Shown here: positions 20,373 through 27,250 of the stretch, piece by piece
How the letters are laid out: each line of letters starts with the position of its first letter
Position numbering within the stretch: the first letter of the stretch is position 1
DNA from: Burkholderiales bacterium
GTDB lineage: Bacteria > Pseudomonadota > Gammaproteobacteria > Burkholderiales > Ga0077523
Length of the DNA: 29,887 bases
NCBI GenBank assembly: GCA_025459035.1
Contig: JALORJ010000006.1
Span: 1-29,887 of the forward strand
Direction: 5' to 3'
Notes under the pieces: generated by a model
The model's database searches: none
Seen by the model: only the letters and a program-made list of their open reading frames with translations
What the model was told of the DNA's origin: nothing
Program-made: the position numbers and the translations under genes

Positions 20373-21455
20373 ATGTCGACACCGAGCCTCGTGTGGCGCG
20401 CGCTCGACGTCCTGGCCGACGCCGGCTTGCTCGCGCGACGCGTCGCCCCGCCAGCGGCGGGGACGCGCCGGCATTTCCTGCGACGGGCGCTTCCGGGCCT
20501 CGCGGCCGTGGCGGTTCCAGGCGCGGCGTTCGCGCGCCCGGTGTCCGGCGGCGACGACGGCGGCGGCGGGGACACAGTCGCCGAGGCGCAGGCCAAGGAG
20601 GGCAACGCCAAGGAGCAGTTCGACAAGACCGCCGAGCGCCAGGGCAAGCAGGTCGCCGAGACACAGGCCAAAGGCGAGCAGTCGGCGAAGGCGGGCGAGC
20701 GCGAGGCCAAGATCGCAGCCGAGCGCGACGCGAAGCAGGCGAGCGAGCAGTCGACCAAGGCCGGCGAGCAGGAGGCCAAACAGGGCGTCGAGTCCCAGCG
20801 CAAGGGCGAGGCGTCCGCGAAGGTCGGCGAGCGCGACGCCAAGCAGGCGCAGGAAAAGGACGAGAAGCAGGGCGCGGAGTCTCGGCAGAAGGGAGAGCAG
20901 TCCGCGAAGACCGGCGAGCGCGAGGAGAAGACGGCCGCCGAGCGGGACGCGAAGCAGGCCGAGGAATCGCAGCAGAAGGGCGAGAAGTCCGCGAAGACCG
21001 GCGAGCGCGACGCGAAGCAGGCCGAGGAGTCGCAGCGCAAGGGCGAGCAGTCGGCCAAGGTCGCCGAGCGCGAGGCGAAGACGGCGGCCGAGCGGGACGC
21101 AAAACAGGCCGAGGAGTCGCAGCAGAAGGGCGAACGGTCGGCAAAGGCCGACGAACGCGACTCGAAGACCATGGCGGAGCGGGCGACCAAGACCGGCGAG
21201 ATCGCAGGCAAGGAGGTCACGCAGAAGTCGCCCGCCGAGCAGATCGCGAAGAACACGGGCGAACTGATGAACAAGGGCGACCGCGGTGGCGTCGGTCCGA
21301 TTCCCGAGCCTTCGACCGTGTTGCTGCTCGGGCTGGGCGTCGCCGGGGTCGCGGCGCGTCGGATCCTGGCGGACCGCAAGGCCGCTGACGGCCCGCGGGC
21401 CGCGGACGCCGACGCAGCGGCCGACGGCGACACCCCCACCGGACCGACGCCCTGA
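20373..21455 (+). CDS. PEP-CTERM paralogue (copy 2) with truncated PqqD-like domain
   Basis: 360 residues when read from ATG 20373. Residues 1-27 (SLVWRALDVLADAGLLARRV) match only the last helices of the PqqD-like domain of copy 1. A twin-arginine leader (TRRHFLRRALPGLAAVAVPG, ending AAFA) follows at 31-54. Residues ~70-275 are a Glu/Lys/Ala/Gln-rich tandem-repeat region, the block PAEQIAKNTGELMNKG is shared with copy 1, and the PEP-CTERM motif IPEPSTVLLLGLGVAG with ARR is at 310-330. An acidic tail of ~25 residues ends the protein. ATG 20373 has no ribosome-binding site. A better-placed ATG at 20333 (with GGAG) is out of frame, so the 5' end looks damaged by deletion. It may be weakly expressed or a pseudogene. 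Confidence 0.7.
   Translation: MSTPSLVWRALDVLADAGLLARRVAPPAAGTRRHFLRRALPGLAAVAVPGAAFARPVSGGDDGGGGDTVAEAQAKEGNAKEQFDKTAERQGKQVAETQAKGEQSAKAGEREAKIAAERDAKQASEQSTKAGEQEAKQGVESQRKGEASAKVGERDAKQAQEKDEKQGAESRQKGEQSAKTGEREEKTAAERDAKQAEESQQKGEKSAKTGERDAKQAEESQRKGEQSAKVAEREAKTAAERDAKQAEESQQKGERSAKADERDSKTMAERATKTGEIAGKEVTQKSPAEQIAKNTGELMNKGDRGGVGPIPEPSTVLLLGLGVAGVAARRILADRKAADGPRAADADAAADGDTPTGPTP
20694..21149 (+). repeat. Coding tandem repeats, alternating ~21- and ~29-residue units
   Basis: Within copy 2, units of the pattern GERDAKQAEESQQKGEKSAK recur at residues ~108-259. Long (29-aa) units carry an extra KTAAERDA-type block, and short (21-aa) units lack it. A 50-residue super-unit is visible at 131-180 and, in the other order, at 181-230. 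The repeats are strong at DNA level too, suggesting expansion by unequal crossing over or slippage. Confidence 0.8.
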
Positions 21456-21554
21456 TGACCTGCGCCGGGCGCGCAGCGCCGGTGGCGATCCCCGTCTCGT
21501 GCGCGGTCAGGCGGCGGGGTCGCGGCCCGCGCGGCCCGCGCTTCGCATGACGCG

Positions 21555-22754
21555 TTGAGCCCCGCGGTCGCCATCCCCGTCGCGCGGCTGGCGGCGACGC
21601 CGCGCTTCGACGTGCTGCCGCCGCTGTCGCTGTACGTCCACATCCCGTGGTGCGTGCGCAAGTGCCCGTACTGCGACTTCAACTCGCACGAGGCACGCGG
21701 CGACGTGCCCGAGGCGCGCTACGTCGACGCGCTGATCGCGGATCTGGAACACGCGCTGCCGCAGGTGTACGGCCGCGAAATCCACACCGTGTTCTTCGGC
21801 GGGGGCACCCCCAGCCTGTTCTCGCCGGAAGCCATCGACCGCTTCCTGTGCGCGGCGCGCGCGCGCCTGCCGATCCGGCCCGATGCCGAGATCACGCTCG
21901 AAGCCAACCCCGGCACGTTCGAGCAGGCGAAGTTCGCGGCCTTCCGCGCGGCCGGCATCGACCGGCTGTCGATCGGGATCCAGAGCTTCGACGCGCGCCA
22001 CCTTGCGGCGCTGGGGCGCGTGCACGATGCGGCGCAGGCCCACCGCGCCGTCGAGATCGCGGAGCGCAGCTTCGACAACTTCAACCTCGACCTGATGTAT
22101 GCGCTGCCCGGGCAGACCCCGGACGAAGCCGCCGCCGACGTCGCGACCGCGGTCGCCACCGGCGCGCCGCATCTGTCGCTGTACCACCTGACGCTCGAAC
22201 CGAACACGCTGTTCCACAAGCGCCCGCCGCCCGGGCTGCCGGACGACGACGCGGCGGCGTCGATGCAGGACGCGCTGGAGGCCACACTGGCGGCGGCCGG
22301 CTATCGACACTACGAGACCTCTGCGTTCGCCCGGCCGGGGCGCGAGTGCCGTCACAACCTCGGTTACTGGACCTTCGGTGACTACCTCGGGATCGGCGCC
22401 GGAGCGCACGGCAAGGTGTCGCAGCGCGAGCGCATCGTGCGCGAGATGCGCTGGAAGCATCCGCGCGAGTACGTCGAGCGCACGCTCGCCGGAGAACCGG
22501 TGCAGACGACGCACGATGTCGCGGTCGCCGACCTGCCGTTCGAGTTCCTGATGAACGCGCTGCGCCTGGTCGACGGTGTCGACGCGACCCTCTACGCGGC
22601 GCGCTGCGGCATGCCGATGCCCGCGGCCGTGCGGGCGACGCTCGATGCCGCCGAGGCGCGCGGCCTGCTGACGCGGGATCATCTGCGGCTCGGCCCGACG
22701 GCGCTGGGTCGGCGCTTTCTCAACGATCTGCTGGAGATGTTCCTCGACGCCTGA
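21555..22754 (+). CDS. hemW: HemW, heme chaperone of the radical SAM family
   Basis: About 399 residues. The radical SAM cluster motif CVRKCPYCDF (Cys33, 37, 40) is followed by FFGGGTPSLFSPEAI, LEANPGTFEQ, RLSIGIQSFD, LMYALPGQTP and YHLTLEPNTLFH, all characteristic of HemW (formerly called oxygen-independent coproporphyrinogen oxidase-like). HemW binds heme and hands it to respiratory enzymes; it lacks the longer N-terminus of true HemN. The C-terminal HemN_C region (LPFEFLMNALRLVDG) is present. The start is uncertain: TTG at 21555 gives a normal length, and GTG at 21615 would begin at VLPPLSLYVHIPWC. The frame is open farther upstream without a good start. Confidence 0.88.
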   Translation: MSPAVAIPVARLAATPRFDVLPPLSLYVHIPWCVRKCPYCDFNSHEARGDVPEARYVDALIADLEHALPQVYGREIHTVFFGGGTPSLFSPEAIDRFLCAARARLPIRPDAEITLEANPGTFEQAKFAAFRAAGIDRLSIGIQSFDARHLAALGRVHDAAQAHRAVEIAERSFDNFNLDLMYALPGQTPDEAAADVATAVATGAPHLSLYHLTLEPNTLFHKRPPPGLPDDDAAASMQDALEATLAAAGYRHYETSAFARPGRECRHNLGYWTFGDYLGIGAGAHGKVSQRERIVREMRWKHPREYVERTLAGEPVQTTHDVAVADLPFEFLMNALRLVDGVDATLYAARCGMPMPAAVRATLDAAEARGLLTRDHLRLGPTALGRRFLNDLLEMFLDA

Positions 22755-22798
22755 ACCCGGGGCATGTCGCGAACGCCCGCCCGGGCGACGGCAAACGT

Positions 22799-22826
22799 CA
22801 CGACGGCGCCGTCAGGCGCCGTCGTG
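22799..22826. terminator. Perfect 12-bp hairpin between convergent hemW and PEP-CTERM gene
   Basis: The stem 22799-22810 pairs perfectly with 22815-22826 around a 4-nt loop (GTCA). It is 45 bp past hemW and 24 bp past the end of the convergent PEP-CTERM gene. On the minus strand a short TTT lies about 7 nt beyond it. A very likely bidirectional terminator. Confidence 0.75.
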
Positions 22827-22849
22827 TGCAGCGGTGCAGCAGTGACGCC

Positions 22850-23431
22850 TTACGCGGCCTTGCGCCGGCGCGCGATCGCGCCGACACCGACCAGACCCAG
22901 CGCCATCAACGCGTAGGTCGACGGCTCCGGCACGGCCTGCGTGAAGACGCGGACGTGGTCGCCCGGATCCGACGCGACCCACTTGAACGTCAGCACGTTG
23001 CCGACGAACGACGCCGAGTCGGGGCCGGGTCGGCGCGCGGTGCCCAGTTCGAGGCCGGTCAGGTTGTCGCTCAGGTACGAGACCAGCGGGTTGCCCCAGG
23101 TCGCGTTGCCGGCGAGCACCGCGGCGGTGGTCTTGTCCAGACCGATGATCGGCAGGTCGAACGTGATCGTGCCGGTCGCCGGGTCGCTGCCCTTCGGGTC
23201 GAAGAAGATCAGCCACGACTGCACGTTGCCGATCTGCTTCTCCTTGATGAAGTACATCGCGTCGTTGTCGACCTTGCCGTCACCGACGCCGACGCCGTTG
23301 GCGAAGTCGGTGGTGGTGAGGTAGTCGCTGAACGACCAGCCCTGGACGATCGAGGCGACCGGGTCGGCGGCCAGCGCGGGCGTGGAGAGCGCGGCGGCCG
23401 TGAGTGCGGCGGACAGCAGGGACAGCTTCAT
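22850..23431 (-). CDS. Conventional PEP-CTERM exported protein
   Basis: A 193-residue protein with an N-terminal signal peptide (MKLSLLSAALTAAALSTPAL, cleavage near AA-DP). A ~140-residue mature region without cysteine follows. The C-terminal sorting signal is VPEPSTYALMALGLVGVGA followed by ARRRK, two residues from the end. This is the standard PEP-CTERM architecture processed by exosortase and associated with cell-surface or extracellular matrix material. The mature domain (FSDYLTTTDFANGVGVGDGK, then MYFIKEKQIGNVQSWLIFF) is of a kind seen in PEP-CTERM proteins but not functionally known. ATG 23431 has AAGGAG 8 nt upstream. A strong hairpin precedes that site. No exosortase gene is in the window. 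Confidence 0.9.
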   Translation of the reverse strand: MKLSLLSAALTAAALSTPALAADPVASIVQGWSFSDYLTTTDFANGVGVGDGKVDNDAMYFIKEKQIGNVQSWLIFFDPKGSDPATGTITFDLPIIGLDKTTAAVLAGNATWGNPLVSYLSDNLTGLELGTARRPGPDSASFVGNVLTFKWVASDPGDHVRVFTQAVPEPSTYALMALGLVGVGAIARRRKAA

Positions 23432-23448
23432 GAGGGGAGTCTCCTTGT

Positions 23449-23477
23449 GGCGGCGGGACACCGTGTCCCCCGCCGCC
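23449..23477 (-). promoter_or_regulatory. 5'-leader hairpin just upstream of the PEP-CTERM ribosome-binding site
   Basis: GGCGGC (23449-23454) pairs with GCCGCC (23472-23477), extended inward by GGG/CCC and ACA/TGT with a 2-nt bulge and a 3-nt loop. On the minus-strand mRNA the hairpin ends 4-5 nt before AAGGAG. It could stabilise the message or influence ribosome loading. No T-run, so termination is unlikely. Confidence 0.4.
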
Positions 23478-23676
23478 AGCCCCGTTCGCACGCTTCGGGC
23501 CTGCCGTTTCGAGCGGTTTCGAGGCCGTTGCCCTGACGTCCTGCGGCACTTCGTGTCGACCGGCGTTCCGCGCGTCCGACGCGTCGGGGGGCGGCCCGGG
23601 GTCGCGCAGTCGGGCAAGCGCGACGACGCGGCGGGCGACGACGCCTGACGCGCCGTCCGCTGTGGCAGGCCGCGGC

Positions 23677-25122
23677 CTAGCCGGCGCGGTAGAAGAACTG
23701 CGCGAGCACGGTCTTGTGCCCGCGCTGCACGTCGACCGACAGATGATCGGCGTGCGTGTCGGGGCTGCCGTCGTCGAGGTAGTTGAACCACCACACCAGC
23801 GTGCCCGCCCGCGGGGCGACGTCGACCGGGGCGGGCCGGGCGTTCGGAAAGCGGGTCTCGCCGCCCGCCTCGGGCGTCTCGAGGTAGAGCAGCGCGGTCG
23901 CCACCAGCCGATGGCCGTCGATCACGTACTGGTCGCCATGCAGTGGATGCCCGTCGCCGGGCGCGTAGCGGCGTAGCCGCAGCGTGGTTCCGAGCGCGTT
24001 GTCGACGCCGACGACCTGCGCCATCCCGGCCGCGATGTCGGCCAGTCGCGCGTCGTGGGCCAGCGGCAGTTCGGCATGCAATCCGGTGCGGTCGCGCGCC
24101 CATTCGATGCCGGCGGAGTCGAGCGCCTCGGGCCGTGCGAGTGCTGCCAGCGCAGCGCATTCGTCGGCGCCGCGCCAGTCGACGAGCTGGCGCAACCGCG
24201 GGCGCTCGCACAGTGCTTCACCGAGCGTCGATGGCGGTGGCAACGCCGCAGGCGCCACCGGCGCCGCGGCACCGAGCCGCACCGCCTTGTCGATCAGATG
24301 GTCGACCATCGCCTGCGACACCGGCACGCCGCCGACGGTCTCGGCGTGCGCGTGGTACAGCGGGAAGTTCGACTCGAGCAGGTAGACGCGCCCGCTCTCG
24401 TGGACCAGCAGGTCGACACCGCCCAGCTCCAGGCGCTGCACTTGCACGGCCGCGATCGCGACCTCGGCCAGCTCGGGCGGCACGTCGGCCGTGACTTCGC
24501 CGGGGTCGCTCGTACCCGAGGTGCGGAAGTCGCCGTCGTCCACCGGATTGACGTAGCCGGCGACGGCGCGGTCGCCGACCACCACCACGCGCCAGTGCAC
24601 AGCGGGCGCCACCATCGCCATCACGCGCGCGAACGGGTGATTGGCCTGCAGGAAGTCGACCAGCGACCGCAGCGCGCCCAGGCTGTCGGCGCGCATCACG
24701 CCGATCCCGCGTGACGATCCGGGCACCTTCACCACGACCGGCAGCCCGCCCAGATGCTCGATCAGGTCGGGCAGGTCGGCGTGGGCGAGCCCGGCGACCT
24801 CGACGCTGCGTGGCACCGGCAGTCCGGCCTGCTCGAAGCGCAGTTGCGCGTTCGCGCACGGGAAGAATGGGCCGTCGGGGTCGCCGTGGAAGGTGGCGAC
24901 GCCGGGCACCCAGAGCTGTTGCTCGAGGCGGGTGCAGGCATACGAGATGCCGGGCTTGTAGAGCAGATCGCCCGGTGCGCATGCGGTCTCCGGCGGCGCG
25001 CCGTCGGGCCGGCGGGTCCGCCCGTCGTGCACGACCGTGGCGACGCCGCGGCGTGCCGCGGCGGCCGTCAGCAGCGCGATCGTCTCGCGCGGGACGCCGT
25101 CTTCGACGAGATGCAGCTTCAT
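23677..25122 (-). CDS. ATP-grasp (RimK-like) fused to 2OG-Fe(II) oxygenase (P4H-like)
   Basis: A 481-residue cytoplasmic protein made of two enzymes. Residues ~1-285 form an ATP-grasp ligase-like domain: LPVVVKVPGSSRGIGVM (Lys132, nucleotide binding), MVAPAVHWRVVVVGDRAVAG, and LLESNFPLYHA with Glu250 and Asn252 as likely Mg ligands. Residues ~375-481 form a prolyl-4-hydroxylase-like domain: the iron motif His395-x-Asp397 (LHGDQY), distal His460, and Lys470 ten residues later for 2-oxoglutarate, followed by AQFFYRAG. ATP-grasp enzymes join a carboxylate to an amine; the oxygenase would hydroxylate. The pair suggests peptide or amino-acid modification, but the substrate is unknown. The ATG at 25122 overlaps the trmB stop (ATGA), so it is translationally coupled. 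Confidence 0.8.
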   Translation of the reverse strand: MKLHLVEDGVPRETIALLTAAAARRGVATVVHDGRTRRPDGAPPETACAPGDLLYKPGISYACTRLEQQLWVPGVATFHGDPDGPFFPCANAQLRFEQAGLPVPRSVEVAGLAHADLPDLIEHLGGLPVVVKVPGSSRGIGVMRADSLGALRSLVDFLQANHPFARVMAMVAPAVHWRVVVVGDRAVAGYVNPVDDGDFRTSGTSDPGEVTADVPPELAEVAIAAVQVQRLELGGVDLLVHESGRVYLLESNFPLYHAHAETVGGVPVSQAMVDHLIDKAVRLGAAAPVAPAALPPPSTLGEALCERPRLRQLVDWRGADECAALAALARPEALDSAGIEWARDRTGLHAELPLAHDARLADIAAGMAQVVGVDNALGTTLRLRRYAPGDGHPLHGDQYVIDGHRLVATALLYLETPEAGGETRFPNARPAPVDVAPRAGTLVWWFNYLDDGSPDTHADHLSVDVQRGHKTVLAQFFYRAG

Positions 25123-25889
25123 GCCGCGGGCCGCGTGGCGACCGCGCTGTCGCGGCGGCGGTTGAACACCAGATCGAACACCGCATGCCCGAGCCCGAGT
25201 CCGCGTCGCTCGAAACGCGTCTCGGGCCGCCACGCCGGCCGCGGCGCGAAGCCCGTCACCGCGCTGTTGACGAGCGTCGGTTCGGCGCCGAGCACGTCGA
25301 GCATCTGCTGCGCGTACTCGGCCCAGTCGGTCGCGAGGTGCAGGTAGCCGCCCGGGGCGAGCCGCGAGGCGGCAAGGGCCACGAACGCCGGCTGGATCAG
25401 GCGCCGCTTGTGATGGCGCTTCTTCGGCCACGGATCGGGGAACCAGATGTGCAGCGCGGCCAGCGACGCCGGCGCGACCATCTGCGTCAGCACCTCGACG
25501 GCGTCGTGGCGCACGACGCGCACGTTGGTCAGGTCGTCCGCGTCGATGTGCTTGAGCAGGTTGCCGACGCCGGGCAGGTGGACCTCGATGCCGACGAAGT
25601 CGACGTCGGGTCGCGCGGCGGCGACGCGCGCCGTCTCGTCGCCCATGCCGAAGCCGATCTCGACCACGACCGGCGCCGTGCGCCCGAACACGGCCGCGAA
25701 GTCGATCGGCTGTCCGGTCCACGCGAGCCCGAAGCGCGGCAGCAGTGCATCGAAGGCGCGGCGCTGTGCATCGGAGGTCCGGCTCTGGCGCAGCACGAAG
25801 CTGCGCACCGGGCGCTGCGCCGGATCGTCGACCCGGACCGTGACGGCGCCGGTCGGGCTGTCGCGGTCCGGCAGGGTGCGGTGCTTCAA
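25119..25889 (-). CDS. trmB: tRNA (guanine-N7-)-methyltransferase
   Basis: About 256 residues. The family core is clear: RSFVLRQSRTSDAQRRAFD near the start, the SAM-binding loop VVVEIGFGMGDETARV, VDFVGIEVHLPGVGNLLKHI, and the signature LHIWFPDPWPKKRHHKRRL followed by LIQPAFV. It makes m7G46 in the variable loop of tRNAs using S-adenosylmethionine. The only suitable start is TTG at 25889, which overlaps the thiG stop (TTGA). No ATG or GTG in frame lies before the conserved core. The next gene overlaps its stop by 4 bp. Confidence 0.92.
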   Translation of the reverse strand: MKHRTLPDRDSPTGAVTVRVDDPAQRPVRSFVLRQSRTSDAQRRAFDALLPRFGLAWTGQPIDFAAVFGRTAPVVVEIGFGMGDETARVAAARPDVDFVGIEVHLPGVGNLLKHIDADDLTNVRVVRHDAVEVLTQMVAPASLAALHIWFPDPWPKKRHHKRRLIQPAFVALAASRLAPGGYLHLATDWAEYAQQMLDVLGAEPTLVNSAVTGFAPRPAWRPETRFERRGLGLGHAVFDLVFNRRRDSAVATRPAA

Positions 25890-26701
25890 GCGGCGCGCGG
25901 CGCGGCCGTCGTCGGCGCGATCGTGCCGTCGACCGGCGAGCTCGGACTGGCCTGGTACTCCTTGCGCGGCATGCGCCCGGCAAGAAAGGCGTCGCGCCCG
26001 GCCTGCACCGCGAGCCCCATCGCGCGCGCCATGCGCACCGGGTCGCGCGCCGCGGCGATCGCGGTGTTCATCAGCACCCCGTCGCAGCCGAGTTCCATCG
26101 CGATCGCGGCGTCGGAGGCTGTGCCGACGCCGGCGTCGACGAGCACCGGCACCTTCGCACGGTCGATGATGATCCGCAGGTTCCACGGGTTCAGGATGCC
26201 CATGCCCGAGCCGATCAGCGACGCGAGCGGCATCACCGCGGCCGCGCCGGCCTCCTCGAGCTGGCGCGCGACGATCGGGTCGTCGGACGTGTAGACCATC
26301 ACGTCGAAGCCTTCGCGCACCAGCGTGTGCGTCGCGGCGAGCGTCTGCGCGACGTCGGGGAACAACGTCTGCGGATCGCCCAGCACTTCGAGCTTGACCA
26401 GGTTGTGACCGTCGAGCAGCTCGCGCGCGAGGCGCAGCGTGCGCACCGCGTCGTCGGCGGTGTAGCAGCCTGCGGTGTTGGGCAGCAGCGTGAAGCGCGA
26501 CGGCGGCACCGCGTCGAGCAGGCTCGGCTCGTCGGCGCGCTGACCGATGTTGGTGCGACGGATCGCGACAGTGACGATCTCGGCGCCGGACGCGTCGAGG
26601 GCCTCGCGGGTCTGGGCGAAGTCGCGGTACTTGCCGGTGCCGACCAGCAGGCGGGAGGTGAAGCGACGGGCGCCGATCTGCAGCGTGTCGGAAGGGGGCA
26701 T
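25886..26701 (-). CDS. thiG: Thiazole synthase ThiG
   Basis: 271 residues. It starts MPPSDTLQIGARRFTSRLLV and carries GTGKYRDF, EIVTVAIRRTNIG, LPNTAGCYTADDAVRTLRLA, the active-site lysine in LVKLEVLGD (Lys103), and LVDAGVGTASDAAIAMELG with GVLMNTAIA. ThiG condenses 1-deoxyxylulose 5-phosphate, dehydroglycine and ThiS-thiocarboxylate sulfur into the thiazole of thiamine. The C-terminal ~20 residues are variable. thiS lies 23 bp upstream on the same strand, the usual pairing. The trmB start overlaps its stop. Confidence 0.96.
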   Translation of the reverse strand: MPPSDTLQIGARRFTSRLLVGTGKYRDFAQTREALDASGAEIVTVAIRRTNIGQRADEPSLLDAVPPSRFTLLPNTAGCYTADDAVRTLRLARELLDGHNLVKLEVLGDPQTLFPDVAQTLAATHTLVREGFDVMVYTSDDPIVARQLEEAGAAAVMPLASLIGSGMGILNPWNLRIIIDRAKVPVLVDAGVGTASDAAIAMELGCDGVLMNTAIAAARDPVRMARAMGLAVQAGRDAFLAGRMPRKEYQASPSSPVDGTIAPTTAAPRAA

Positions 26702-26724
26702 CGGGGTCTCGCGAGGAAACGCGA

Positions 26725-26928
26725 TCAGCCGCCGCCGACGGCGGCGACGATCTCGAGGCGGTCGCCGTCGGCGACCGCGGTGTGGGGGTGGCGGCTGCGC
26801 GGCACGATCTCGCCGTTCAGCTCCACGGCCAGACGACGATCGGCCAGCGCGAGGCGTTCGAGCAGCGTGGCAATCGAGACAGGCGCATCGAGCGGATGCG
26901 GTGTCCCGTTCAGCAGGACGGCGATCAC
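26725..26928 (-). CDS. thiS: Sulfur carrier protein ThiS
   Basis: 67 residues from GTG 26928: VIAVLLNGTPHPLDAPVSIA, then LAVELNGEIVPRSRH, ending with VAAVGGG. This is the ubiquitin-like ThiS, whose C-terminal Gly-Gly is adenylated and converted to a thiocarboxylate that supplies sulfur to ThiG. The frame stays open upstream, but that part is low-complexity; GTG at 26928 gives the standard length and start. It is the first gene of the thiS-thiG-trmB operon. No TPP riboswitch (THI box) is visible in the 180 bp before it. Confidence 0.93.
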   Translation of the reverse strand: MIAVLLNGTPHPLDAPVSIATLLERLALADRRLAVELNGEIVPRSRHPHTAVADGDRLEIVAAVGGG

Positions 26929-27069
26929 GGCAGCGGGCGGAGCGGGCGACGGGGTCGGGGTGCGATTGCAGCACATCACGACGGGGGCGACATGTGCGCC
27001 GGCGCAGGCGCGGTCGGACGGATCGCGCAGCCGGCGAGCGTGGCCCGCCGGGCGGCGGCAGGGCGTCGG

Positions 27070-27099
27070 TTGCGGCGCGGCCGAGTCGCCCTCTAGACT
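27070..27099 (+). promoter_or_regulatory. Candidate sigma-70 promoter of the tRNA gene
   Basis: TTGCGG (27070-27075) and TAGACT (27094-27099) are separated by 18 bp, and the tRNA begins 12 nt after the -10 element. Both hexamers are fair matches to the consensus in very GC-rich surroundings, and the spacing is right. Not proven. Confidence 0.5.
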
Positions 27100-27110
27100 C
27101 GCCGCGCGCC

Positions 27111-27184
27111 GCGGGTGTAGTTCAATGGCAGAACGAAAGCTTCCCAAGCTCTAGACGTGGGTTCGATTCCCATCACCCGCTCCA
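27111..27184 (+). tRNA. tRNA-Gly (CCC anticodon)
   Basis: A 74-nt cloverleaf with encoded CCA. The acceptor stem GCGGGTG/CACCCGC, D stem GTTC/GAAC and T stem GTGGG/CCCAT with loop TTCGATT are complete. The anticodon loop is TTCCCAA, giving anticodon CCC for GGG codons. The anticodon stem AAAGC/GCTCT has one A-C mismatch at its second pair (28-42), unlike most glycine tRNAs. Confidence 0.95.
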
Positions 27185-27250
27185 CCGTCATGGCCGGCCG
27201 CGGTCCGGCCGGGTGATCACCGCGAGGTCGCCGGGTCACGGAGAGCCCCG

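Noticed and set aside
20694..21149. CRISPR array
   Set aside because: The repeats are in-frame coding units without unique spacers of constant length.
20225..21388. Alternative long plus-strand frames overlapping PEP-CTERM copy 2
   Set aside because: The repeat composition keeps several frames open; only the frame from 20373 contains the Tat leader, coil and PEP-CTERM motif shared with copy 1.
23382..23648. Plus-strand small gene in the gap before the fusion enzyme
   Set aside because: No ribosome-binding site, no recognisable motifs, and it overlaps the signal peptide and leader of the PEP-CTERM gene on the other strand.
26929..27110. TPP riboswitch upstream of thiS
   Set aside because: No CTGAGA THI-box sequence or suitable conserved pairing was found on the minus strand.
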